Shown: positions 46,018 through 55,420 of the stretch, piece by piece
Numbering within the stretch: position 1 is the first letter of the stretch
How the letters are laid out: each line of letters begins with the position of its first letter
NCBI RefSeq assembly: GCF_014207095.1
Contig: NZ_JACHBG010000021.1
Span: 1-64,000, forward strand
Reading direction: 5' to 3'
Length of the DNA stretch: 64,000 nt
Source of the DNA: Martinezella lusitana
Lineage (GTDB): Bacteria; Pseudomonadota; Alphaproteobacteria; Rhizobiales; Rhizobiaceae
Program-made: the position numbers and the translations under genes
Notes under the pieces: model-generated
What the model saw: the letters and a program-made list of their open reading frames with translations, nothing else
Told to the model about the DNA's origin: nothing
Database searches by the model: none

Positions 46018-46128
46018 ATGAGCAAAGATTCTTCCGATCTGTTCAGTGCGCTTTTCGAGGCGGCACCCGCAAAGCCTGTGATGAGCCGTACGGTTCTCCT
46101 GTCTCTGCCGGCACCGAGAGCAATGTGA
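46018..46128 (+). pseudogene. Decayed second copy of the priA 5' end
   Basis: The ATG at 46018 opens 36 codons reading MSKDSSDLFSALFEAAPAK and then MSRTV, matching the first residues of priA at 47148 before a premature TGA at 46126-46128. Over 45971-46090 there are 8 differences from 47101-47220 in 120 bp. The similarity extends upstream into the promoter region (to about 45950). It is either a fragment left by duplication or recombination, or the old priA start. A longer frame (45847-46128) passes through it. Confidence 0.8.
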
Positions 46129-46250
46129 GCCCGGAGCATCGGTTCCTGTCCATCACAGGGAAATCCGAATAGCCTCCGGTTTCCACTCGATGCGAAATCG
46201 AATAACCTCCTTTTTACTGGAGATGGCCAACGAGAGCATTGGGGATGTCT

Positions 46251-46520
46251 ATGCATGCGGTCTACTGTGGGCTCACGAGGGCAGTTGCCCTAGGCATTCT
46301 GAGTATTTTTCCCGCATTTTTCTTTGTTTCCTGCTCGACGGTCGGCGGAGCTGGCGGTCAATCTCATCCCGTAGCGGCGAGCAAATTGACAGGTCCCGCT
46401 AAAGACAAAGCGGCCGAACGCCGGCGATGGGAGGACAGAGTCCAACGGGATAATCAGCTAGATCCAAGCGGATCGGCGCCGGGCTCCTATGGCTCCTTCG
46501 GTCGCCGTTTCACTTGGTGA
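46251..46520 (+). CDS. Small putative lipoprotein
   Basis: An 89-residue protein with a short hydrophobic N-terminus (ALGILSIFPAFFFVSC) ending at a lipobox-like cysteine. The mature tail is hydrophilic (GPAKDKAAERRRWEDRVQRDN) and Ser/Gly-rich. GGGG at 46241-46244 suits the ATG at 46251. I recognise no family. It lies in the accessory patch between the two priA 5' copies. Confidence 0.5.
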   Translation: MHAVYCGLTRAVALGILSIFPAFFFVSCSTVGGAGGQSHPVAASKLTGPAKDKAAERRRWEDRVQRDNQLDPSGSAPGSYGSFGRRFTW

Positions 46521-46615
46521 GCGAGAGATTTTCAAATCACAAAATCGCTTAGGCAGTTCATAATTGCCGTTCCTGTTCGAGTAGCCAGCCCTCATATTCA
46601 GCACCACGGATACCA

Positions 46616-46993
46616 ATGCGAAACTTCGTCTATGGGATGGCAACCGGAGCATTGCTCACCATGGTGGTGACTATGGGGCCTACCGTGGTTGAATCTGTCG
46701 AACATGTTTGGGGGCTGATGCATAGCACTTGGGCACCGACACCGTCCGGGCCTTCCTTGCCTCTCTCGGCATATGAGGTGCATCGGCTTGCCGCCGTGGC
46801 CGCGATGAGGGATTATTGCAACATCTATTTCGAAGAGACCGAGAAGAGCGACCGACTGGGAATGCGATTTAGAGACAGTCAAGACCCGGATAAACTTGAA
46901 ATCCTTCATAGGTTGACTGAAAGCTTCAAGAGCGAAGATTGTGATGATCTACTTCGCCGATTTCCCGATATGATGAAATATGTGGACTTCTAA
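46616..46993 (+). CDS. Small membrane-anchored or exported protein of unknown function
   Basis: A 125-residue protein with one hydrophobic N-terminal segment (FVYGMATGALLTMVVTMGPT) and a soluble helical remainder with two cysteines (MRDYCNIYFEE and SEDCDDLL). No family is recognised. It is in the accessory patch just upstream of priA. Confidence 0.5.
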   Translation: MRNFVYGMATGALLTMVVTMGPTVVESVEHVWGLMHSTWAPTPSGPSLPLSAYEVHRLAAVAAMRDYCNIYFEETEKSDRLGMRFRDSQDPDKLEILHRLTESFKSEDCDDLLRRFPDMMKYVDF

Positions 46994-47147
46994 AATTAAT
47001 ATCTGCCTCGTGCGGAAAATGGTCCTTGTCGGCATCATTGCCTAACGCGGAATACTCTCCACAGCTGCAGACCATTCGCATTTTGCGGGTGATCGTATAA
47101 CACTCCCGGGTTTTCTTTTGCATCCGTCCGGGGCATGGTCTGGCGCA

Positions 47148-49379
47148 ATGAGCAAAGATTCTTCCGATCTGTTCGGTGCGCTTTTCGAGGCGGCGCCCGC
47201 GAAATCTGTGATGAGCCGTACGGTTCCCGTTCTCGTGCCGATGCCGGCGCCGAGGGCCTATTCCTATGCCGTGCCGGAGGGCATGGCGGTGGAGCCGGGC
47301 TCCGTCGTGCAGGTGCCGCTCGGGCCGCGGCAGGTCATCGGCGTCGTCTGGGATGGCGATGATGATGGTGGCGTCGATCCGAAGAAGCTGCGGCCGATCA
47401 GCCATGTGTTCGATTGTCCGCCGCTCGGCAAGCAAATGCGCGATTTCATCGATTGGGTTGCCACTTACACGCTGTCGCCGCCGGGGCTTGTGGCGCGCAT
47501 GGCACTCCGCGCGCCCGCCGCCTTCGATCCTGAGCCGATGATCGAGGGCCTACATTTCATCGGAGGTCAGCCGGAGAGGCTGACGCCGGCCCGCGCCAAG
47601 GTAATGGAGATTGCCGCCGATGGGTTGTCCTGGACGCGGCTTGGCCTCGCACACGCGGCCGGTGTTTCCACCAGCGTCGTCGACGGGTTGATCTCGCAAG
47701 GCATTTTCGAGACCATCTTCCTGCCGCCACCGCCGGTGGTCGCCAAGCCCGATCCGGAATTTACCGCCTCGCGGCTGCAGGGGCCGCAGAAGGATGCGGC
47801 CGACGAGATCCTGGCCGATGTGCGCAAGGGTGAGTTCGCAGTTTCGCTGATCGACGGCGTCACCGGGTCCGGCAAGACCGAGGTCTATTTCGAGGCCATT
47901 GCCGAAACACTGAGGCGCGGCAAGCAGGTGCTGATCCTGTTGCCGGAGATCGCGCTGACGGCAAGCTTTCTCGAGCGCTTTCAGGATCGCTTCGGCGCCA
48001 AGCCGGCCGAATGGCATTCCGATCTTGCGCCGAAAATGCGCGAGAAGGTCTGGCGTCAGGCCGTCACGGGCGAAGTCAGGGTCGTGGCCGGCGCTCGCTC
48101 GGCGCTGTTCCTGCCATTCGAGGATCTCGGCCTCATCATCGTCGACGAAGAACATGATCCTGCCTACAAGCAGGAGGATCGCGTCTATTATAATGCGCGG
48201 GACATGGCCGTGGTGCGCGGCCGCATCGGCGATTTCCCGGTCGTGCTGGTGTCGGCAACGCCCTCGGTCGAAAGCCAGGTCAACGGCCAGAGCGGGCGCT
48301 ACACGACAATCCATTTGCCGACGCGCTATGGCGATGCGGCACTTCCCGACCTGCATCTGATCGACATGCGCCGGCACGCGCCGGAGCGCGGCGGCTTCCT
48401 TTCGCCGGTGCTGTTGCGCGCGATTGGCAAGACGGTCGCCAAGGGCGAGCAGGCGCTGTTGTTCCTCAACAGGCGCGGCTATGCGCCGCTGACGCTCTGC
48501 CGTGTCTGCGGCCATCGTTTCCAGTGCCCGCAATGTTCGAGCTGGCTGGTGGAGCACCGGTTCCGCAACCAGATTCAGTGCCACCAATGCGGCTATGCCG
48601 AGCGCACGCCGGAAGCCTGCCCGGAATGCGGCACGCTCGATCATCTCGTCGCCTGCGGGCCGGGCGTCGAGCGTATTGCGGAGGAGGTGGAGCGCCACTT
48701 CCCCGACGCGCGGACGATCATGCTCTCCTCAGACATTGCGGGTGGCGTCAAGCGGCTGAGACTGGAGCTCGATGCGATCGCCAAGGGCGAGGCCGATATC
48801 GTCATCGGCACGCAGCTCGTCGCCAAGGGTCATAATTTTCCGCTGATGACGCTGGTCGGCATCGTCGATGCGGATCTCGGCCTTGCCAATGGCGATCCGC
48901 GCGCGGCCGAACGGACATTCCAGCTCCTGTCGCAGGTCACGGGTCGAGCGGGGCGAACGGGCTTGAAGAGCCACGGATTGCTGCAGACCTATCAGCCGCA
49001 GCATCCGGTCATGCAGGCAATCGTTTCTGGCGATGCCGGTGCCTTCTACGAGCGCGAGATTTTGGAGCGCGAAAGGGCCATCTTGCCGCCCTTCGGCCGG
49101 CTGGCCTCGATCATCGTCTCAGCCGATAGCAGGCAGGATGCGGAGGCCCATGCCCGCGGCATGCGCAACGCCGCACCGCAGGTTTCCGGCATTGCGGTGC
49201 TTGGCCCGGCCGAGGCGCCGATCGCGCTCGTGCGTGGCCGCCACCGTTTCCGCCTGCTGGTGCATGGCCGGCGCAATTCCGATATGCAGGCCTTCCTTCG
49301 AGCGATGCTGGCTCAATCACCGAAGGAGCGCGGCTCCATACAGGTGCAACTCGACATCGATCCGCAAAGCTTTCTGTGA
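47148..49379 (+). CDS. priA: Primosomal protein N' (replication restart helicase)
   Basis: A 743-residue 3'-5' helicase that reloads the replisome at stalled forks. The 3'BD domain is at the N-terminus, Walker A is GVTGSGKTEVY, the DEEH box lies in IIVDEEHDPAYK, and the zinc-binding region has eight cysteines in CRVCGHRFQCPQC, CHQCG and CPECG. Helicase motif V-VI is IVIGTQLVAKGHNF with QVTGRAGRTG. The ATG at 47148 matches the family start. A degraded copy of its 5' region lies 1130 bp upstream. Confidence 0.96.
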   Translation: MSKDSSDLFGALFEAAPAKSVMSRTVPVLVPMPAPRAYSYAVPEGMAVEPGSVVQVPLGPRQVIGVVWDGDDDGGVDPKKLRPISHVFDCPPLGKQMRDFIDWVATYTLSPPGLVARMALRAPAAFDPEPMIEGLHFIGGQPERLTPARAKVMEIAADGLSWTRLGLAHAAGVSTSVVDGLISQGIFETIFLPPPPVVAKPDPEFTASRLQGPQKDAADEILADVRKGEFAVSLIDGVTGSGKTEVYFEAIAETLRRGKQVLILLPEIALTASFLERFQDRFGAKPAEWHSDLAPKMREKVWRQAVTGEVRVVAGARSALFLPFEDLGLIIVDEEHDPAYKQEDRVYYNARDMAVVRGRIGDFPVVLVSATPSVESQVNGQSGRYTTIHLPTRYGDAALPDLHLIDMRRHAPERGGFLSPVLLRAIGKTVAKGEQALLFLNRRGYAPLTLCRVCGHRFQCPQCSSWLVEHRFRNQIQCHQCGYAERTPEACPECGTLDHLVACGPGVERIAEEVERHFPDARTIMLSSDIAGGVKRLRLELDAIAKGEADIVIGTQLVAKGHNFPLMTLVGIVDADLGLANGDPRAAERTFQLLSQVTGRAGRTGLKSHGLLQTYQPQHPVMQAIVSGDAGAFYEREILERERAILPPFGRLASIIVSADSRQDAEAHARGMRNAAPQVSGIAVLGPAEAPIALVRGRHRFRLLVHGRRNSDMQAFLRAMLAQSPKERGSIQVQLDIDPQSFL

Positions 49380-49488
49380 TTGGCGCGGCAGATATATTGA
49401 CTGCGCCTTTCCCTGTCTGACCGGATCATGCCATAAGTCGCCGTCTCACTTACGTGATTTGCGCGCGGCTGATTTTTGAGGGTGACCG

Positions 49489-49872
49489 ATGGAGCTTTAT
49501 TTTCCGACCGAATTCGGCGAGCGGCTCGCCTATTGTTCGGCCGCAGCAACGGCGCTGATCGGCTTCTTCATGATGTTTGCGCCGGGTTACACCTATCGTA
49601 TTCTCAAGCTTCAGGTGCGCGAAGGACGAACGGAAGCCTACGGTGAGGCGCGCTCGGCCGGCGGTTTCATGCTCGGCTTCGGGCTTGTGGCGATCCTGCT
49701 TGCGCAGCCGATGATTTATCTTGCGCTTGGCGCGTCCTTCGGCGTCGCGGCGTTCGGCCGCATTCTCGCGATAATGTCCGACCGCGGCAGTGTAATCGTC
49801 AGTCTTCTCCTTCTGGTTGTGCAGGCGATTCTTGCCGCGCTACCTTTCCTGTACGGGCTGGGCTATATTTGA
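49489..49872 (+). CDS. DUF4345-like membrane protein
   Basis: A 127-residue protein with four hydrophobic segments. The first contains CSAAATALIGFFMMFAPG and the second GGFMLGFGLVAILLAQPM, with further segments near LALGASFGVAAFGRI and SLLLLVVQAILAALPF. The arrangement resembles DUF4345; function is unknown. It sits between priA and the atp cluster. Confidence 0.65.
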   Translation: MELYFPTEFGERLAYCSAAATALIGFFMMFAPGYTYRILKLQVREGRTEAYGEARSAGGFMLGFGLVAILLAQPMIYLALGASFGVAAFGRILAIMSDRGSVIVSLLLLVVQAILAALPFLYGLGYI

Positions 49873-49956
49873 GCCGAAAAGGGCTTCTGCGCGGCCGTAT
49901 TTGCACGCGCTATCCCCATGCTTTTGAATTTTTGCCATCATAAATTCGCCCGAATG

Positions 49957-49975
49957 GCGTATTCGGCGAATACGC
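49957..49975 (+). repeat. Perfect small hairpin upstream of atpH
   Basis: GCGTATTC and GAATACGC flank a GGC loop. It lies in the 262-bp gap before atpH. It could be a terminator remnant of the DUF4345-like gene or an operator; no T-run follows. Confidence 0.35.
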
Positions 49976-50134
49976 GTGTTGCGAGTCTCAATATCCTATG
50001 TTAGACGAACCCCGAATTTCGGATGAGGCAGGAGCGTATTCCTGCTGATTTCTGGGGGAAATCAAAACGAATTCAAGGGCATATGGCTTCCGTTTTCCGG
50101 GAGTCGGGTTCTTGGGTTGAAATCAGGGAATTTT

Positions 50135-50701
50135 GTGCCCGTGGCAGACACATCCCAGCATGTTTCTGGCGTTGCAGAACGATATGCCTCGTCGCTGTTC
50201 GATTTGGCCCTTGAAGAGGGTGCAGTGCCGGCAGTGACTGCCGATCTCGATCGGTTCCAAGCCATGCTCGACGAGAGCGACGATCTGAAGCGTTTCGTCC
50301 TCAGCCCGGTCTTCTCGGCCGACGAGCAGGTCGGTGCGATCCAGGCACTGGCAACGAAGGTCGGCTTCGGCGCTTACGTCACCAATTTCTTGAAGCTTGT
50401 GGCCAGCAATCGGCGCCTTTTTGCGCTGCCGGGCATGGTCAAGGCTTTCCGCATCATCGCCGCACAGCATCGCGGCGAGATTTCCGCCGAGGTTACCTCG
50501 GCTCATGCGCTCACTCAGGCGCAGGAAGATGAATTGAAGGCGGCGCTGAAGGGCGTCACCGGCAAGGACGTGGCAATAGCCGTCACGGTCGATCCTTCGA
50601 TCCTCGGTGGTCTGATCGTCAAGGTCGGTTCCCGCCAGATCGATACGTCCCTTCGCACCAAACTCTCCACCCTTAAGCTTGCATTGAAAGAGGTCGGCTG
50701 A
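50135..50701 (+). CDS. atpH: ATP synthase delta subunit
   Basis: A 188-residue subunit of the F1Fo peripheral stalk. It reads ALEEGAV near the start and SAHALTQAQEDELKAAL and ILGGLIVKVGSRQIDTSL at the end, a strong family signature. The start is GTG at 50135 (VPVADTSQ), preceded by CAGGGA; the ATG at 50117 adds extra residues. It overlaps atpA by one base. Confidence 0.95.
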   Translation: MPVADTSQHVSGVAERYASSLFDLALEEGAVPAVTADLDRFQAMLDESDDLKRFVLSPVFSADEQVGAIQALATKVGFGAYVTNFLKLVASNRRLFALPGMVKAFRIIAAQHRGEISAEVTSAHALTQAQEDELKAALKGVTGKDVAIAVTVDPSILGGLIVKVGSRQIDTSLRTKLSTLKLALKEVG

Positions 50702-52230
50702 TGGATATCCGCGCCGCGGAAATTTCCGCAATTCTGAAAGATCAGATCAAAAACTTCGGCAAGGAAGCTGAAGTCTCCGAAGTCGGCCAGGTTCTCTCCG
50801 TCGGTGACGGTATCGCCCGCGTCTACGGTCTGGACAATGTCCAGGCCGGTGAAATGGTCGAGTTCCCCGGCGGCATCCGCGGTATGGCGCTGAACCTGGA
50901 AGCCGACAACGTCGGTGTGGTTATTTTCGGCTCCGACCGCGACATCAAGGAAGGCGACACCGTCAAGCGTACCGGCGCCATCGTCGACGTTCCGGTTGGT
51001 CCGGAACTGCTCGGCCGCGTCGTCGACGCTCTCGGTAACCCGATCGACGGCAAAGGCCCGATCAACGCGACCCGCCGTTCGCGCGTCGACGTCAAGGCTC
51101 CCGGCATCATTCCGCGCAAGTCGGTTCATGAGCCGATGTCGACCGGCCTCAAGGCCATCGACGCTCTGATCCCGGTTGGCCGCGGCCAGCGCGAGCTCGT
51201 CATCGGCGACCGCCAGACCGGCAAGACCGCCATCATTCTCGACACGATCCTGAACCAGAAGGCCATCCACGATGCCGGTCCGGACAGCGAAAAGCTGTAC
51301 TGCGTCTACGTCGCCGTCGGCCAGAAGCGTTCGACCGTTGCCCAGTTCGTCAAGGTGCTCGAAGAGCGCGGCGCATTGAAGTACTCGATCATTGTCGCTG
51401 CGACCGCTTCCGATCCGGCTCCGATGCAGTTCCTGGCTCCGTTCGCCGGTTGCGCCATGGGCGAATACTTCCGTGACAACGCCCAGCACGCGCTGATCGG
51501 CTACGACGACCTTTCCAAGCAGGCCGTTGCCTACCGTCAGATGTCGCTGCTGCTGCGCCGCCCGCCGGGCCGCGAAGCTTATCCGGGCGACGTTTTCTAC
51601 CTGCACTCGCGTCTCCTCGAGCGCGCTGCAAAGATGAACGACGAGAAGGGCGCTGGTTCGCTCACCGCTCTCCCGGTCATCGAAACGCAGGGTAACGACG
51701 TTTCGGCCTTCATTCCGACCAACGTGATCTCGATCACCGACGGCCAGATCTTCCTCGAAACCGACCTGTTCTATCAGGGCATCCGCCCGGCTGTTAACGT
51801 CGGTCTCTCGGTTTCGCGCGTTGGTTCGTCCGCTCAGATCAAGGCGATGAAGCAGGTTGCCGGCTCGATCAAGGGCGAACTCGCCCAGTATCGCGAAATG
51901 GCCGCCTTCGCCCAGTTCGGTTCCGACCTCGATGCCGCAACGCAGCGCCTGCTGAACCGTGGTTCGCGTCTGACGGAACTCCTGAAGCAGCCGCAGTTCT
52001 CGCCGCTGAAGACGGAAGAGCAGGTTGCGGTGATATTCGCCGGCGTCAACGGCTACCTCGACAAGCTACCTGTCAACCAGGTCGGCAAGTTCGAGCAGGG
52101 TCTGCTGTCGTACCTCCGCTCGGAAGGCAAGGACATCCTCGACACCATCCGCACCGAAAAGGCCATCAGCGATGCGACGAAGGGCAAGCTCACCGCTGCT
52201 CTCGACAGCTTCGTAAAGTCTTTCACGTAA
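50701..52230 (+). CDS. atpA: ATP synthase alpha subunit
   Basis: A 509-residue non-catalytic nucleotide-binding subunit of F1. It shows GDRQTGKTAI (P-loop), the alpha signature PAVNVGLSVSRVGSSAQ and the arginine finger in VSRVGS. TGATG overlaps link it to atpH. Confidence 0.97.
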   Translation: MDIRAAEISAILKDQIKNFGKEAEVSEVGQVLSVGDGIARVYGLDNVQAGEMVEFPGGIRGMALNLEADNVGVVIFGSDRDIKEGDTVKRTGAIVDVPVGPELLGRVVDALGNPIDGKGPINATRRSRVDVKAPGIIPRKSVHEPMSTGLKAIDALIPVGRGQRELVIGDRQTGKTAIILDTILNQKAIHDAGPDSEKLYCVYVAVGQKRSTVAQFVKVLEERGALKYSIIVAATASDPAPMQFLAPFAGCAMGEYFRDNAQHALIGYDDLSKQAVAYRQMSLLLRRPPGREAYPGDVFYLHSRLLERAAKMNDEKGAGSLTALPVIETQGNDVSAFIPTNVISITDGQIFLETDLFYQGIRPAVNVGLSVSRVGSSAQIKAMKQVAGSIKGELAQYREMAAFAQFGSDLDAATQRLLNRGSRLTELLKQPQFSPLKTEEQVAVIFAGVNGYLDKLPVNQVGKFEQGLLSYLRSEGKDILDTIRTEKAISDATKGKLTAALDSFVKSFT

Positions 52231-52259
52231 TCGGGCCCAAGCTCTAGGACGGACCAAGG

Positions 52260-53144
52260 ATGCCTTCACTCAAGGATCTGAAAAACCGGATCGCCTCCGT
52301 CAAGGCGACGCAGAAGATCACCAAGGCGATGAAAATGGTCGCGGCGGCGAAGCTTCGGCGTGCGCAGGAGGCGGCCGAGGCCGCCCGGCCTTACTCGCAG
52401 CGCATGGCTGCTGTTCTGGCTAACATCTCGGCTGCCGTCAGCGATGCTGACGGTGCGCCGCTGCTGATGACCGGAAACGGCAAGAGCGATGTGCATCTGC
52501 TCGTCGTCTGCACGGCCGAACGCGGCCTTTGTGGCGGCTTCAACTCGCAGATCTCGCGCTTCGCCCGTGATCATGCCCGCAAGCTTCTGGCCGAAGGCAA
52601 GACGGTGAAGATCTTCACCGTCGGCAAGAAGGGCTATGACGTTCTTCGCCGCGAATATGCATCGCTGATCGTCGAGCGCAAGGAACTGCGCGACGTCAAG
52701 CGTATCGGTTTCGACAATGCCGATGTCATCGGCAAGCGCGTTATCGAAATGTTCGAAGCTGGCGAATTCGACGTTTGCACGCTGTTCTACTCCGAATTCA
52801 AGTCGGTGATCAGCCAGGTGCCGACGGCACAGCAGCTCATCCCGGCTTCGGCTCCTGCCGTCGTCGAAGAAGATGCAGCCCACAAGGGCGCCGTCTACGA
52901 ATACGAGCCGGATGCGGCTTCGATCCTCGCGGACCTTATCCCGCGCAACATCTCCGTCCAGATCTTCCGCGCGTTGCTCGAAAACGTCGCCGGCGAGATG
53001 GGCGCCAAGATGAGCGCGATGGATAATGCGACGCGCAACGCTGGTGAGATGATCAATAAGCTGACGTTGAGCTACAACCGTCAGCGCCAGGCTCAGATCA
53101 CCAAGGAATTGATTGAAATCATTTCGGGCGCGGAAGCGCTCTGA
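52260..53144 (+). CDS. atpG: ATP synthase gamma subunit
   Basis: A 294-residue central-stalk subunit. The N-terminal coiled coil opens with MPSLKDLKNRIASVKATQKI, and the C-terminal helix ends with TLSYNRQRQAQITKELIEI, both standard for the family. It turns within the alpha3beta3 ring. A ribosome-binding site AAGGA lies just before the ATG. Confidence 0.97.
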   Translation: MPSLKDLKNRIASVKATQKITKAMKMVAAAKLRRAQEAAEAARPYSQRMAAVLANISAAVSDADGAPLLMTGNGKSDVHLLVVCTAERGLCGGFNSQISRFARDHARKLLAEGKTVKIFTVGKKGYDVLRREYASLIVERKELRDVKRIGFDNADVIGKRVIEMFEAGEFDVCTLFYSEFKSVISQVPTAQQLIPASAPAVVEEDAAHKGAVYEYEPDAASILADLIPRNISVQIFRALLENVAGEMGAKMSAMDNATRNAGEMINKLTLSYNRQRQAQITKELIEIISGAEAL

Positions 53145-53167
53145 GGTTAGGAAAAGAGGGTAAGAAT

Positions 53168-54598
53168 ATGGCTGACGCAGCTACCCCCGCAGGTTCTGTC
53201 GGTAAGGTTACGCAGGTTATCGGCGCCGTTGTGGACGTTGCTTTCGACGGCGAACTCCCGGCAATCCTGAATGCGCTTGAAACCGACAACAACGGCAATC
53301 GTCTGGTTCTCGAAGTCGCACAGCACCTCGGCGAAAACTCCGTTCGTACGATCGCCATGGACTCCACCGAAGGTCTGGTTCGCGGCCAGCCGGTCAAGGA
53401 CACGGGCGCACCGATCTCCGTTCCGGTCGGACATGAGACGCTCGGCCGTATCATGAACGTCATCGGTGAGCCGGTCGACGAAGCCGGTCCGCTGAACACT
53501 GCCAAGAAGCGCGCCATCCACCAGGATGCTCCGTCCTACGTCGAGCAGTCCACGGAAGCACAGATCCTCGTCACCGGCATCAAGGTCGTCGACCTGCTCG
53601 CTCCTTATGCAAAGGGCGGCAAGATCGGCCTGTTCGGCGGCGCCGGCGTTGGCAAGACCGTTCTCATCATGGAACTGATCAACAACGTCGCCAAGGCGCA
53701 CGGTGGTTACTCGGTCTTCGCAGGCGTGGGTGAACGTACCCGCGAAGGCAACGACCTCTACCACGAAATGATCGAATCGGGCGTCAACAAGCATGGCGGC
53801 GGCGAAGGCTCCAAGGCTGCGCTGGTTTACGGCCAGATGAATGAGCCGCCGGGCGCACGCGCACGCGTCGCTCTGACCGGTCTGACGGTTGCTGAAAACT
53901 TCCGCGATGAAGGCCAGGACGTTCTGTTCTTCGTCGACAACATCTTCCGCTTCACGCAGGCTGGTTCGGAAGTGTCGGCTCTGCTCGGCCGTATTCCTTC
54001 GGCCGTTGGTTATCAGCCGACGCTCGCTACCGACATGGGTCAGATGCAGGAACGCATCACCACCACGACGACGGGCTCGATTACCTCTGTTCAGGCTATT
54101 TACGTTCCCGCCGACGATTTGACCGACCCGGCTCCGGCAACCTCGTTCGCCCACTTGGACGCAACGACGGTTCTGTCGCGCTCGATCGCTGAAAAGGGTA
54201 TCTACCCGGCCGTCGACCCGCTCGACTCCACCTCGCGCATGCTCGACCCGCTGGTCGTCGGCGAAGAGCACTACGAAATTGCTCGTAAGGTTCAGTCGAC
54301 GCTCCAGCGCTACAAGGCCCTGCAGGATATCATCGCCATCCTCGGCATGGACGAACTTTCCGAAGACGACAAGCTGGCCGTTGCCCGCGCCCGCAAGATC
54401 GAGCGCTTCCTGTCGCAGCCGTTCTTCGTCGCCGAAGTCTTCACCGGCTCGCCGGGCAAGCTCGTCGCTCTCGAAGACACGATCAAGGGCTTCAAGGGCC
54501 TCGTCAACGGCGAATACGACCACCTGCCGGAAGCTGCCTTCTACATGGTTGGCTCGATCGACGAAGCGATCGAAAAGGCCAAGAAGCTGGCTGCCTAA
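53168..54598 (+). CDS. atpD: ATP synthase beta subunit
   Basis: A 476-residue catalytic subunit. The P-loop GGAGVGKTVLI, the beta signature PAVDPLDSTSR and the catalytic glutamate in GERTREGNDLYHEM are visible. Confidence 0.97.
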   Translation: MADAATPAGSVGKVTQVIGAVVDVAFDGELPAILNALETDNNGNRLVLEVAQHLGENSVRTIAMDSTEGLVRGQPVKDTGAPISVPVGHETLGRIMNVIGEPVDEAGPLNTAKKRAIHQDAPSYVEQSTEAQILVTGIKVVDLLAPYAKGGKIGLFGGAGVGKTVLIMELINNVAKAHGGYSVFAGVGERTREGNDLYHEMIESGVNKHGGGEGSKAALVYGQMNEPPGARARVALTGLTVAENFRDEGQDVLFFVDNIFRFTQAGSEVSALLGRIPSAVGYQPTLATDMGQMQERITTTTTGSITSVQAIYVPADDLTDPAPATSFAHLDATTVLSRSIAEKGIYPAVDPLDSTSRMLDPLVVGEEHYEIARKVQSTLQRYKALQDIIAILGMDELSEDDKLAVARARKIERFLSQPFFVAEVFTGSPGKLVALEDTIKGFKGLVNGEYDHLPEAAFYMVGSIDEAIEKAKKLAA

Positions 54599-54675
54599 TC
54601 AGGCCAATCCATCGGCGCGCGGCATTGCCTGCGCGCCTTTGCCTTGCGAATAAGACAATCGAAAAGTGACGGGCC

Positions 54676-55083
54676 ATGGCTGACAATTTCAATTTCGAAC
54701 TGGTTTCTCCGGAGCGCCTGCTGCTGTCGGAACAGGTTATCGATGTCGTCATCCCCGCCAGCGAAGGCGAGATGACGGTCATGGCGAACCATGCGCCGAC
54801 CATGACCACGATCAAGCCGGGCGTCGTCAAGGTGCATTCGGCTTCGGGCAAGAAGCAGGACTACGTCGTATTCGGCGGTTTTGCCGATATCCTGCCGACC
54901 GGTTGCACGCTGCTCGCCGAATCTGCCGTTCCGGTGGAAGATATGAGCCGCGATGAGCTGGATCGCCGCATCAATGCGGCCAAGGCTGAGCTTGAGGATG
55001 CCGAGCATCACGAGCACAAGTCGCGCCTGGAACATTTCATCATGGAACTTACGCATCTGCGCGGCTCGATCCCGCAGGATTGA
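54676..55083 (+). CDS. atpC: ATP synthase epsilon subunit
   Basis: A 135-residue regulatory subunit of the central stalk. The N-terminal beta-sandwich begins FNFELVSPERLLL and includes ASEGEMTVMANHAPTM; the helical hairpin is at the C-terminus. It closes the cluster. The Fo genes are not in this window, as is usual for alphaproteobacteria, which keep them elsewhere. Confidence 0.95.
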   Translation: MADNFNFELVSPERLLLSEQVIDVVIPASEGEMTVMANHAPTMTTIKPGVVKVHSASGKKQDYVVFGGFADILPTGCTLLAESAVPVEDMSRDELDRRINAAKAELEDAEHHEHKSRLEHFIMELTHLRGSIPQD

Positions 55084-55110
55084 TGCGGCCTGGCGATGAT
55101 GAGTGAGATG

Positions 55111-55138
55111 AAAGCGGTCCCTATGGGCCGCTTTTTTG
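55111..55138 (+). terminator. Rho-independent terminator of the atp operon
   Basis: AAAGCGGTCCC and GGGCCGCTTT form a stem with one bulged base around a 3-nt loop, followed by six or seven Ts at 55132-55137. It lies 27 bp after the atpC stop. Confidence 0.85.
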
Positions 55139-55157
55139 TTGGAAGGCCCGGGGCGGG

Positions 55158-55339
55158 CCATCCTGGCCCTTCGAGGCTACGCCCCTTCGACAAGCCGAGG
55201 AGGCGTCGCACCTCAGGGCGAGGATGGAGTTGGCTGGCCCGGTCATCGATACGCTTTGATGCTTCGCGGTAGTTTGGCAGCAGCGTGGGAAGATCAGCCT
55301 CATGGTGAGGCGGCGCGTAAGCGCCCTCGAACCACGAGG
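55158..55339. repeat. Two tandem units of a dispersed palindromic repeat
   Basis: The 337-bp gap between atpC and the LysR gene holds two imperfect palindromes. Unit one (55158-55227) pairs CCATCCT with AGGATGG and also CTTCGAGG with CACCTCAGGG in register. Unit two (55298-55339) pairs CCTCATGGTGAGG with CCTCGAACCACGAGG around GCGC-GTAA-GCGC. These match the common alphaproteobacterial CCTCATCCTGAGG-type dispersed repeat. No gene is present. Confidence 0.65.
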
Positions 55340-55420
55340 GCGGGTGGGGAGAGACCGTAACTGCTGCAAGCGAGCGGGTTCCTGCGCCCGGACGGCGAGA
55401 ATAGCCGTCGCGAAATCGTA

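Noticed and set aside
45756..46256. 166-residue minus-strand open frame across the priA remnant
   Set aside because: It runs through the duplicated priA 5' copy and has no own signal; it is a product of that sequence read backwards.
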